From Baylisascaris procyonis (lineage: Eukaryota; Nematoda; Chromadorea; Rhabditida; Ascarididae), in the NCBI GenBank assembly GCA_037389465.1, contig JAZARR010000188.1, positions 2,814,153 to 2,878,152 of the forward strand: a stretch of DNA of 64,000 nucleotides. Direction: 5' to 3'. Position 1 is the first letter of the stretch. Each line of letters begins with the position of its first letter. This document shows positions 1 to 11,933 of the stretch, piece after piece. The position numbers and the translations under genes were made by a program. The notes beneath the pieces are model-generated. The model saw nothing but the letters and a program-made list of their open reading frames with translations, did no database searches and was not told the DNA's origin.

Positions 1-2180
1 CATCTCTCGAGCGCTATCGTCAGGTGCTCTTGAGAGGGGTCAGTTTGCCAAATTGCGAGACGACGAATTGCCAGAACTGCTCGAAGTGGTTAGCTCATTG
101 ATCTTATCTTTGTGATACATGCCTGCGAAGCATTTTTTTATCATTTATGCAACATAAAAGATCACTAATTCTATTTGTTGCATTGATTCCACGGATCGTA
201 GAGATGGAATTTGAGTATTGAGAAGAAAGGTAAGAATTCAGTGCTATCGATTTGTATGGGAACAATATTTAGCTTTGTCAAGCAGATGATCTCTTTTTTT
301 GTGATTCTTAAAAATTTCCGATCGTTTCGAGTAGATAGGTTTGATTAACTGAATTGTTACGAGCAAATATCATAACGACTTACCCGCATTTTCTCACTCA
401 TACGAGTGAAATTTTATGCCAGCTATCAATCGACCGCCGATGCGCAATATCCGACGATCGCCGACGACAGGGCTAGGTTATCTGCTGAGCTGCTAATTTC
501 CTTCCTATATATTGTAAAGGAGATATGAGAGCAGACTATGTTATTTATTTGTTCAAAAATTTATTACGCCTGGTTTGTGGTTGTTACTTTTAGCAAATTA
601 TGAGTCCGTACTGCAATTCGAAGTGCTCATTCGGCAAGAACGGTCAATCATCATGCCTGAAATCGAAAGCATATTGGGATTTCAGGCAAGCGAGGTCGAG
701 ACTTATCGCAGTTCCGAAAAGCGGCACCGTTTACTTTGAAATTGCACTGAAAAATTGCGTCTGCAGGAGCAATTTTTTTCGACGTAAATAAAATGAAATT
801 TTATAATTCGAGTGGAAAATGTTTTTGATCGCTTTCCAATAAGAATAATTTCAGAATTATTCTTTACAAACGGTGTCTCATCCGCAAGTGGATTCCGGTG
901 CATTTAGAAGTATCAGTGCGGAGACATTCATCGACTTATTGAATAAGATGGATTATGAGCAATTCGAGCGTCGTTTCGTTGTTGTGGATTGCAGATATCC
1001 TTATGAGTATCAAGGTGGCCATATAAAGGTAAATAACGATTGCTACCTCTTATAGGAAGAGTCTTGAGGAAGTGATCGTGATTATGACGCAGGAAAATGA
1101 GCTATTTGTTTCCGTTGTACTTCCCGTTGATTCGGGTTTCCATTTCGACCATCAACTTAGAAGGCGCTAATAATGAGGGAATATAATCCAAGCCATATAC
1201 TGGCTTGTATTGTTTCTTAATCTGTCGCCTTATGAATTGCCTTTGTACAAGATTTGTGCAAGATTTATTGTTAAATTGAACAAAAAAGAAGTTAATGCGC
1301 AAGATTTAAATTTATAATTTAATTGACCATCAACCGATCAGCAATGAGTTTTTGTTCGGCGAGTTGAAAGAATATTTTCAGCTACCACTGCTTGAATATA
1401 GACACTAATCGAAAGGTCAAATTGATCCCCTTTTCATTATTCATCATACAAGTTGCTGACAACAATAACCTAACGGTCTCACATCTAAAGCAAATTTTAC
1501 TGATCGGGTGATAATCGATTAATTTATAAGTTTGAATTTTGTGCACTAATTTCTCGCCTTTCAAGCATATCCCTACCTTTGTGATAGGAGTTGCATAAAA
1601 GGAATTGGTTTTACGTCTGTGGAACTAAATGACCTCGTGAATATGGCTTCATAAGACGTCGTTTGTGCCAATAAGCTCAAAGAATGGCTCGATCGGCTTG
1701 GAATATATGAGATACTAATAGAAGGGTAGAAGATTTTAAGCTTCGGTGGTTTTTTGATTTTAAGATCGTTCAATTATAGATGATATATTTGGCAGCTTTA
1801 TAGAATTGTTGTATATTGCTAATTGGCTAATGTAACGGATATTTTTGGATTTCGCATCCATTATACATGTATTGGCGGATGTAATTATTGTAATAGGTAT
1901 TTTGAATAGTTTTGAATCGCCGCCGCTTGATGAGATGATTTTTAACTAATACATTAGTTACAGGGAGCTATCAACATTCATGATCCAGAAGATATAATTA
2001 AATTTTTCTTCCCGAATGATACACAACAGTTCATCGATATATCACAAAAGATTCCTATCTTCTATTGTGAATTTTCACAGAAACGTGGACCCACTATGTA
2101 AGTTGGCTTATTAATTTTTTCATTGTTTTTGTTAATTTTTGAGCATTTATTCACAATTATAAATTGAAAATCATAGATAA

Positions 2181-2226
<46 letters not shown>

Positions 2227-4685
2227 TTGTTTATTTGGAATGTATGATTGTATAAAGAAATATGTGGGGATTTTGTATGGTATGACAAAAAATTCATCGG
2301 CATCGCATAGCTAATTCCTACATTTTCGTTGCAAAAGCTGGAGTCTTAACAAGTTCTACTGGGAAGCTTTTAAATTGTCACACCTTTTGAATAAAAAAAA
2401 AAAATTAAATCGGTTAAATGCAAAATTACCTAAATTTTTTTCTACCTCATTGATCAAATATTAGTAATTTGTATAGGAAAATATACTTGAATTATGGATT
2501 AAGGAAGGGTGGCAACATGCAGTATTATTGAATGTTATGAGATGGATGGCAAGTGGATATTTGCATTACTAACGCAATTTAAGCATTAGAATCGGCGCTA
2601 ATGTGTTAACTTATGCTTGTTGTAGCGCTTAAATTTTAAAAGTGTCTTAAAATGCAAAAAGATGCCGGAGTTTTTTGTTTTTGTTTTTTTTTGTTTTTCT
2701 GCAAATTTAGTTTTTTTTTTGTTTTTTTTTTGCAAATTTATTGATTTATTTGTAGTTCACTGAAAAGGGCTAATTTTTCATTCAGAGGAGAATTAAAAAA
2801 ATTTTTGAAAGATATTTGGTTTTGCAATGAAATATTTCATCTTCTTATTGAGTACCATTAGCTGCGAATTTTTTTTGGCAGTTAATTTATGAAAAAGCTA
2901 AATTAGTGAATAATGATGCATTTTTAAATTTAATAAAAAAAAATTTTTTAAGGGCACATGCGTTACGTGCTCATGATAGAAAAATAAATGAGATACGCTA
3001 TCCGAATGTATTCTACAAGGAAATCTATTTGGTTGATTATGGCTATCGTAGATTCTATCAACTCAGCAAGCTTATGGTTTGTTGTCTTTTCTTGAGCTGT
3101 TTTTAGTCGTTCTAGCATCAGCAACCGGAAATCCTTGATTTTCAAATCACCCAAGAAAAGACAACATTCATGTCAGAGCATTTCTGTAAAAAAAATTTTA
3201 GTCTTTTATTTTTTAATGTAAAGCAAATATTCTTTAGTCAGAAAATTTGCATAGATATATTTGCAGCACGTTTAGTGCGCCAATATTTGCATATGCTAAG
3301 TGTTTTGACGAGAGTGAAGGGGGTTCCTTGTACTAGGTTGCTGAGTTCGGGGCAAGGCGGAACGCGGTCATAATATATCGGTGAACTGTCCGTTAATTGC
3401 AGCTAGTAGTTTTTCTCATATAATTTGTCCATTTCCGAATTGAATTTATCCATAAAAATGCGCACTGTAAAGTAGTTTAGTGCACAGTGAATTTATCTAT
3501 CCACTGGTGAACATTAGGCTAGCTAGAAAATATTTGGGAAAATCGTTTTTTTTTTCGTACGTTTATGGATTTTTGCAAATATCATACAATATTTCAAGGG
3601 TTTATGTGAGCCGAATGCATACGTAACAATGACGGATATGTGCTACGTGAATGAATTGCGTTCATTTCATTTTCATCGTAGTAGATCGTTGCATTCGATC
3701 GATCAATCGCTATGTAAGAGAAATCATTTAACTCGTCGATTCGGCAAGATAAGTTTCCGCTGTCTTAAAAGCGTTATCGATATCAGTGCAGTCGTATCGT
3801 CACCTCAGGTTCATTCTTCTTTCTTTTTTTCGTGATGTTCATATTTGCTTTTTTATAGGTATGAATGGTTGATTGAAATATCTATAGTGATAGGATGTTT
3901 TTTGATCTAACTTCTGTAGATCGTAGATAAATTCACCGTTGTTTTTTGGTCCAGTTTCTGTAGATCATAGATAAATTTATCGTTTGTCAAACGGCTTCAC
4001 AGGGCATATCTCTATGACTAAGTTCACTTCGAAAATGGGTAAACGTGTGGGAAAACAAGAGCGGTTTGCTTCTTTGCCCGTGTTCTACGTTGTTGGATGG
4101 TTGGATGATTTGGGCTTCACGAGGATGCAATATTAGATCGTCTTGCGCTACACCATACATCTTCGAATGATACCCGTGATACCTCACATCCATTTAGATG
4201 ATACCTATGGCACCTTTAGATGATACCTATAAGAGATGATAGCAGATGCACTTTGCGCCTTTAGATGATACGTGCGATACGCCATCACATCGGAACTCTT
4301 CTAGGTGGCATTTAGGAGAGCTGTTTTTATTACGCACAGCATAATGGCGAATTGCAAATTATTTGCGAAATTTGGTTTTTACTTACAGTTGCATTGTATT
4401 TAGTAAAATGATTTATATTCTATTTAGATGAGTTTTGAATGAGTATATAGAACAACATATTTGTTTAGAATGCATCGTCATTACTACCTTGACTTGAAAT
4501 ATTTACGGCATTCGATGATAGGCCTTCTTCTATGATTTGTCAATAAAATACTTAATGATTGAATTCAATCTTTGTAGGATGAAGAATCGCCAACTCAATT
4601 CGCTAATACCGTTTCGTTGAAGCAAAATATAAAAGTTGAAGAAGAATTACAATTGACTCCTCTTTCAAAACTTGATTTCTCTTGA
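1..4685 (+). CDS. cdc25: CDC25-type dual-specificity phosphatase, 5' end missing
   Basis: CDC25 phosphatases remove inhibitory phosphates from cyclin-dependent kinases to trigger mitotic or meiotic entry. Exons read: about 594-694, 855-1028, 1964-2097, 2953-3076, 3599-3808 and 4578-4685 (TGA); the last five join in phase. A further 5' exon may lie at about 2-96 (reads ALSSGALERGQFAKLRDDEL), but its junction is unresolved. The rhodanese-type catalytic domain is clear: VVVDCRYPYEYQGGHIK, then the active-site loop YCEFSQKRGPTM (Cys-X5-Arg), then NEIRYPNVFYKEIYLVDYGY. The segment before it (MPEIESILGFQ..., YSLQTVS) fits the conserved stretch upstream of CDC25 catalytic domains. The residue before the catalytic Cys is Tyr, where the usual CDC25 motif has His. 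The tail after the catalytic domain is Ser/Arg-rich. The left window edge removes the N-terminus. The family call is secure; the paralogue is not known. Confidence 0.93.
2181..2225. repeat. (AAT)15 microsatellite in cdc25 intron
   Basis: Forty-five bases of uninterrupted AAT trinucleotide lie in the intron between the exon ending at 2097 and the exon starting at 2953. It is a plain microsatellite with no sign of function. Confidence 0.95.
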
Positions 4686-4895
4686 ATATCTCTTATATTC
4701 AAATATTCATAGGGAATTTTTGTGTGGATGTAATTGTACTGATTATGTCTGTTTCATTGGTGTAATGGAAACAATGAACTAACTTTACTTTTATATAAAA
4801 AGCTTCATATGAATAATGTTGAAAATTGAAATTGAAATATTTTTTTATTGTTAATTCAATAGGTGCTTTTTGAATGTTAAAGTGAGGGTAATAGT

Positions 4896-4901
4896 AATAA
4901 A
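4896..4901 (+). terminator. Candidate poly(A) signal for cdc25
   Basis: AATAAA lies 211 bases after the cdc25 stop codon, in AT-rich DNA. It is the first AATAAA after the stop that I saw. It is a plausible poly(A) signal, but the hexamer is common by chance at this base composition. Confidence 0.35.
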
Positions 4902-7746
4902 TAGTAAAGCTTGCTGAACATAGCAACAGTTCGTGGGCAAACTAGTCTTCGAAGATAAGGTAATAAACGAATAAGTCCACTACACTTTTTGATGGATTAG
5001 TAAGCTTTTATTGCCGATATGTCTAATAACTTTCGGTGCCGTTCGATCTGTGCCTTATTCTAGTTGGCTTATCGATTATTGCTTAGCATTGATTATGAAA
5101 TATTATGCCTCATGGTGTTTTATTCGATGTTATACGGTGTATTATTGTGTATATTTTCGCGTGTATGCCTCAAATTCGCTAACAAGGTAGACATTTCATT
5201 CGTTTATGTCTTTCATCATATTGACAACCGTTTGTCATCTATATACGTCATTCATAAATGCTCATCCAGCATTTTTGTGTTGTCGTGAGATCTACAATTC
5301 TTTGATGATCTCACCACGATCGAACGGGTTCAACACTAACGTTGATCTCGTATCTCCTTTTTTATGTTTGACCATCTTTCATGCCATCAATTCTATGTTT
5401 TATTTTTTTTTTCTTTTGCTAATTTTTTATTGCTTGAAAAAGTTTTATCAAATTTTATAGTATCCGCATATCCAGTGATTGTGTTCTAGAGCCAATATGA
5501 GATAATCATTGGCTATGAGACGTTCTTGACTATGATATACGCTAGCTCAACGTGTAAATGTTGTGCCAGTACTGGCTAAGATCTATGATGTTAGGCATTG
5601 TGCTATCTCTGTCCTATTGTGCTGTCTTAAGGAGTTAGAGTGGGGTATTGAACAGCGGCGCAAATGTCGCCATCAGTGTTTTTTTTTCTCCATTTCACCG
5701 AAATCCATTAGAAACATTTTCCATCTCAACGTGGCCTAAAGTTAATATAAGTCAATTTAGCACTGCGCAAGTTTTGTGCCAATCTGCATATTCAAAAACA
5801 TGGATTTCCTTTGATGCTTCCTTCAATGGTGAAATAATTAAGTAAAAAATTTAATAAGTTTAATAATAAAAAAAAATAATAATTTTCAAATGGTGCTCTA
5901 TTTCATCTCCTCCACATTACTTTTAGAGTTTTTGTTAACGGCGCAAATGTCGTTTTTAACAAAGCTTTAAAGTTCCATATTGCGTGTAAATAATACGATA
6001 TGTGCAAAAAAAAAAAAAAAAAAAACGTAGTCGATTCAATTGTGTTTCTTTTTATGCTTTATTCGATTGGGCTAATCAACGTTGTTTTTTTTTTTGCATA
6101 TTATCGTCTTATCTACACAGTTGAATGATTTGATTTTTATATGCAAATTGACAATGCTTATATAGTACAATTACAATTTTAGTGATATAGTATCGTTTTT
6201 TTTTTGCGGGTTTTGTTTTTTTTTTTTTTTTATTCCTCTTCTTCGCAAATATGATTGTAAATACATGAGTGATTTCTTGCTTTTTATATGTTATTGATTA
6301 GGGAAATTATATGGTTTTTGGGAAATTTTTTATAAATATGAAATCTTTAGAAGTATAAAAACTTAGTTTTTAATTCATTGACTGTTTTCTTTATGAATAT
6401 AGACACATTTTGGGTAAATATTAGAAATAAGATGGCGCATCACAATGAATAGTCAGTCCACTACTGTTTTATCCTTATTTTTTCGCCATTCTTTTTTTTT
6501 TTTATTCAGCCTATTAGTGTTACTTAATGCTTACTTGTATATTCGCCTATAGAACTAGGCTAACGATAAACGATAATTAAGTTTAGATATATAGCTACTT
6601 GATAGATGATAGATTTTTATATGTCTTTCATTGATTTTTCTTTAGTCGAAAATGATTGCGAATGAATCTCGTAATTTGTATGAATTTCAATACAGAGATT
6701 TGGATTAATATGGTCTACTCAAAATTGGGGCTAAAAAGACATCAGTATGTTTTCATCGATAAGTGCTTCATTCTTCAGCTTTATTACGAATAATCTACAT
6801 TATCGTTGAGAATATTTTCAGTGATATTTTCTTTTAGCATAAGCGATCTTTATTCAATCACTGAATTTTTATTCATCTTTCATCGATGTGTTTCCATTTC
6901 TAGGGTCTATTCGATCGTAAAGTTAGCCTGGTTCAATTCAATTTAATTTTTTTTTTTTTTTTGTTCGCCATAGCGCCTAGGAAAATATATATTTCGTTTT
7001 TTTTTTCTCTCTTTATTTAGTAGTATTTAAATAAGACGAATAAATAAATGTGCACCATTTTTATTGATGTGTACGCTTAATTTGTTCTTCATGATTTCTT
7101 TTTGTGGAATTTTTTCAATCATTTTTTATGTTCAGTAAAAAAAATTTATTGCTCTTTATTTTGCTTATATTGGAATGCGATTGGTTTTACTCCTTAATAA
7201 TACCGTTATTACCGAGTTGTTTTTTTCTTCTTTTTTTTGTAAATATATTTATTTACGTATAAGTAGAGGTTTTTTTTTTGATGGAATGGTGAAACTAATA
7301 GATGAAAATTTTAATATTGGGCTTTTTTTTATTGAATGTTAATGGTCGCTAATTTTGAAGTTCCCAAGAAATCAGATGAAATGTCCAATTGTTTAATTTG
7401 TTGAAAAATTATTCAAATGCCGAATTCTTGAATTGCGTAAACGGTTGATTTCTAAGCGAATATACTTTATCACAATATCCATAGGTAAATGCATCGGATC
7501 CCAAATAGCATCGATAGTTTCTTCATTGATAATCCATAAGTTTGCATTGATGGGTCGATTGAAAATTTATAAAAGTTTATTGTTTAGTGGAAGTATTTTT
7601 TTTTAATTTTCTAAATGTTTCAATAAAAATTATAAGAGAAAGGGAAAGATGGTTGCAAATTTGATTCTAAATTTATACGCTTTTTCGTTATTATAATAGA
7701 ATCACTTTCAGTCATTGAAATATTCAAATAATGAAGTTTTTATTGC
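4902..7746. other. Intergenic, AT-rich, no supported gene
   Basis: About 2.8 kb between the CDC25 gene and the next gene. It is rich in long T and A runs (for example near 6008-6024, 6216-6232 and 6948-6962). Open frames of 60-84 codons at 5064-5845 read like translated AT-rich DNA: many Phe/Leu/Ile/Tyr/Ser, no conserved motif and no paired splice sites. Upstream non-coding exons or promoter elements of the gene at 7769 could lie here, but none is recognisable. Confidence 0.6.
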
Positions 7747-7768
7747 TTTCTAGGTGATTTAATGTGAG

Positions 7769-9691
7769 ATGAAATCTTCAAGCCCAACTGATGGCTTGAC
7801 TTCACTAATTTCTTATGCACCTCAATTACCTCAAGCTGCAAATTTCACAAGAATTACGCAAGTTCAGGTATAGATCTTAATTGATATCCTCTAAAGATCT
7901 CAATAAAAATATTGGAATTTCAAGTTACAATCTTAAATTGAATTAATTGTTGCAGATTTCTTGAGAAATGATGATCCGTACCTAGCCGGTTGCCATCACT
8001 TAAATTTTCGTTTTTATTAAAAATTTATGGCTGTTTTTTTTTTTTGTTTTAGACATTTATTTTATCGTTTCTTCATAAAATTTTTCCCTCATTCTGCGAT
8101 TATTTATCGAGAATTTGGTAACTGACCTTTTTTGGTGTTTCTAATCTTTCATTGCGCACAATAAATTGGCTGACTATCGAAAATAATTGCAAATATTGAA
8201 TCGCTTTAATTATTTGGCCACCTCATGCAATATAAAGGTGTATCAGACTTGGATCATTGGATCGATCATTGAATCCTTATGACTGCGATCATTGTTCACA
8301 ACGTTCATAGAGCCGTTCAGGATGCGAGGCTTATATTTTGCATTGAAAAAGAGAGGGGGAGGGCTACTAACTTAAGGTTACGATCATTGAAGCATTCTTA
8401 ACGTATCGCTTCAAGGGTTGGCTTATAGCTAACATTTAGGCTCTAAAAAATGAAGCAGCGAATTGTAGGATGGCTACTAGTTAAATATGTTATCCCCGAC
8501 GGGCATATGCAAGGATAATTAGTTATGTTCTTTTTTATTATACGCATTAGCTCATATACCTATATAGGTGCATATCAAATGCATCGTAAAAAGGAGGGAA
8601 TGCATCGATGACGGTAATTGTGATGGCTAAAGATGGGTTAGAAGGTGGATCTGTGAATGACACCTGTAGGAGGGTCGGAGCATTAGATAGGAAGGATTAT
8701 TTGAAGAGAAGATGAGACAGATGTACGAAATCATCGTCGTAATACACTTGAAATCATATATGCTATTGATATCGGTTGCCTTATATCCACATCGTGGCTT
8801 TCTTTATTCAGTTTCTTTTTTTTTTAAATCTCATAAGTGGTACTCTTTGCTATCGCTGGGCATTTAATGAGGAATCCACATAGCTATTTGAGTTTGAATG
8901 AAATGTTGGGAGTGTTAATTTTTGAATTTTAATTGTATTATTTGGGTATTGTGGGTAATAGAAATGTTCGCTAATTTAGATCGGGGAGATGATAATATCA
9001 TGAAGTTGCATAGTTTATATTCAATAAAACTTAAGTTAATTTTAAATAAGATATAATAAGTTTAGGCGCGAGTTGAAGCACAATCACGACGTTCATCACC
9101 TCCTTTAGAGGTTGTGAGTGCGAAACATAATCAGTCATCTACTCACATTAATCGGTTAGCCTTGTTTTTTTTTGTTTTTTTTTTTTGAATTGATTTTATC
9201 GTCTTTATTTTATATGATTAGTACAATCGTTCATATACACCGCTTCTAAATTTTCCTTTTTTGACAGATTTCGATCGCCACCACCTCAATTGGCGGTACC
9301 CGACGAATCCGCACCTTTGCAACGTGATTTGAATAAATCGATAAATATAAGGCAAAACGTGGTTACCGCAGAGGGAGGTGACAATAAAAAAGAAGTGCAT
9401 ATTCGAAGGTGTTCGGAGCGGAAGGAAGCACCGATCGCTTGTGTGGAGAGTGCCTCTAATCCATTGAAAAAGAAGAAAACGGTTGCATTTGGTAGAACGG
9501 TAAACCTGTCGCAGACAATAGAGGTATATAGTACTGAGTTTGATTGTTTTGATTTCTGTTTTGACCTCTGACACCAGGCACTAATAGGTTCCAGCAAAGA
9601 GTACGGGATGGAAAAATCGATCCGGAAGGATAGTCTTAAAAAATTGGAATCAGCTTTTTTAGATGTATCGGATTCTATGAATAAATGCTAG
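7769..9691 (+). CDS. Unknown 185-residue protein with candidate PP1-docking motif
   Basis: I do not recognise the family. Four exons join in phase: 7769-7867, 9066-9154, 9268-9523 and 9578-9691 (TAG), giving 185 residues. The ATG at 7769 is 16 bases downstream of a TTTCTAG acceptor (7747-7753), which could be a trans-splice site or the end of a 5' UTR intron. The protein is hydrophilic and Ser/Pro/Arg-rich (SRRSSPPLEV, RFRSPPPQLAV), with no signal peptide or membrane segment. The most structured part is residues about 135-185: a Lys run, then KTVAFGRTVNLSQTIE, then a short helix-like Lys/Leu/Glu tail. KTVAF fits the RVxF consensus by which many regulators bind protein phosphatase 1. It could be a small PP1 or cell-cycle regulator, but that rests on one short motif. 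The exon chain itself is well supported by phase. Confidence 0.6.
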
Positions 9692-10461
9692 CCTGAACTA
9701 TTAGATCCTCGTTTCCTTGGTTTATGGCCTAGATATTTCGATGCATTATCTCAAAAAAAAAGGATAATAAGAGAGCTGTTGCGGTATGCATGAATGTGGC
9801 GGCTTTAGACCACAATATGTTCATTAGCCATTTTCTCCTTCAAAATCTTTTTTGCAAGTAGATTGGGTGGATCACATTGAAAAACAGCGGTTTAAAAGAG
9901 ATTAGGTTATGATCGGATTTGATAATTAATTAACTTATAGCTAATTTGCATATGTCTTACATTGAAAATAATAATAAAAAATCACAAAAAATTGAAATTA
10001 CGTTTTATTTTTGTTCGTTTTTCGTTTTATGTCTTAATAAAATTTGAGTAGTATGCAACTTATCAGTGATATCACTGTTTATTTTTTAGTTGTTCATCGT
10101 TCAACAATTATTTGACACTCTCTTCAAATATGTAAATATTTTGCAAATAATTCTTCCGCAATGATCAGAAAAAAAAAACAAAATTTTTTCTATATTTATG
10201 CAGATATATGCCATCTATCAGCGAGATTCTATTTCGAAGTGATTATTGAGAATATCATCTGTTGAAATAAGTTCACAGGTGTATTTAATCCATCCTGTGT
10301 TCTCTCGATTCTGCATTCTTTCTTCTCTGATTCCTTTTGATTCCTTTCTTCAATTCGTTCTTATATCTCCTGCAAACTTATTTAACTCACTCTTAAAGTG
10401 CACAAATTTTACCCTTTTTCATAATATATGCTTTACATCGGAATGACTGAAGATATGTCAG
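9692..10461. other. Intergenic, AT-rich, no supported gene
   Basis: About 770 bases between the stop codon at 9691 and the acceptor-like site at 10460-10461. It contains AATAAA-like strings near 9969 and 10037 that could end the upstream transcript. I saw no coding exon. The 66-codon open frame at 10246-10446 reads as AT-rich noise. Confidence 0.55.
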
Positions 10462-10468
10462 AGTTTTT

Positions 10469-11902
10469 ATGCCAATGGAGGAGGAAGAAATTTTTTTAAA
10501 AAACTGCGAAAAGTTCCTTCCATCTTCATTTCAGTTTGTTTGTTAAGGTAATCCCCATTCATCCAACTTCTTTAGGGGAATCCAGTGAGAAGAAGACCAG
10601 GCGTACGGCTTGTGAAGGGCCATAAGAATTCGGCGACGATAATGAATGCTGAAGATCTCTCTGCTCTGAAAGGAAAGGTAGGGTCTAGTCATGTCATACC
10701 AACGCATCCTTTCTTGCTTTTATACTTCCTTCGATACCAGTTGTTGTACATGGAATTCTACTGTATATATATATATATAAATTTCCTCTCAGACATAAGC
10801 CATATATAAGAAACTATGCACACAATATCATTACAGCGGTTCAGTTCGCAGTACTTTGTAAATGGTTACAATTTGGCACCATTGCTTTAAGTTTTAACCA
10901 TATATAGATGCAGAATGAAGTCGTCATATCCGCTTTGTTTAGGTTGAAGAGTTGGGGCGATTGGTGAGCGAACTGAAGAAGAACGACGTCGAGAAAGAGG
11001 AACGGATCGTGAAACTCGAAAACAATGTTCTCGAAAGAGACCAGCAAATAGTGAAATTAACCGATATGGTTAAAGTTAGTATATCATTTTTCGATTATTT
11101 TAACGTTTATAATTTATAATTGATAGGATTCATAATCTTTTGCATAGATGAGCTCTGAGTCTCTTATATATCCTCGGTTGATAAGAGATCCTTCTATACA
11201 TAAGTGGTACTCGATGTCTTGGAGAGATATTACGGCTGCAACAATAATAAGGCCAGATTCTTCATTGGCTTCATTATCAGATATTTATATTTGAATGGAA
11301 ATGAGGCGTTCATACTAAACTCGAATTTTTTTTTTTTTTTTTGAAAGGTTATATATTCGAGTCTAGTTTCTCTAGATCTTCGATTATATGGTTTAATGAA
11401 AACGTGGAAAACTGATTTATAGATGCGTCTCGAATGTTATAGTTTCGCATTTGAGAGAACTTTATAAATCACTCAAAATTTATTTAAAAAAAAAAAATTT
11501 ATTGTGCTTATGTAATTTATTGGAGAGAATTAACCAAATCATATTAGTTCACTTTTAATGTAATGAAATTGTAATGTGAATAGCAAAATTGCTATGATTC
11601 GTTTTGATTGAAATGAAGTGAAAGGTTAAATTCTTTTAGTGATTAAGATGTAAGTTTTTTTTTTTCGAAAGCTGAATTTAAGTCTTTAGACATTGTTGGA
11701 TTTTGCCTCACCGGAAACAGATAAATCAGAAAGACGTCCAATCCATAAGGATGGATATCAAAGGACGAAGAACTTGGAAATGCGACGGAAAAGTGCTGGA
11801 AAGGAGAACACCTCTCGTTTGGTACTTGTGATCGTTTCTCTCTTAATCTATTTGTTTCGTACTTTTTGTTGATGATTTGCATTCTCTCTTATACATAAAT
11901 AA

Positions 11903-11933
<31 letters not shown>

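Noticed and set aside
9286..9597. Minus-strand frames of 103 and 118 codons
   Set aside because: They are shadows of the plus-strand coding exon 9268-9523, which joins its neighbours in phase.
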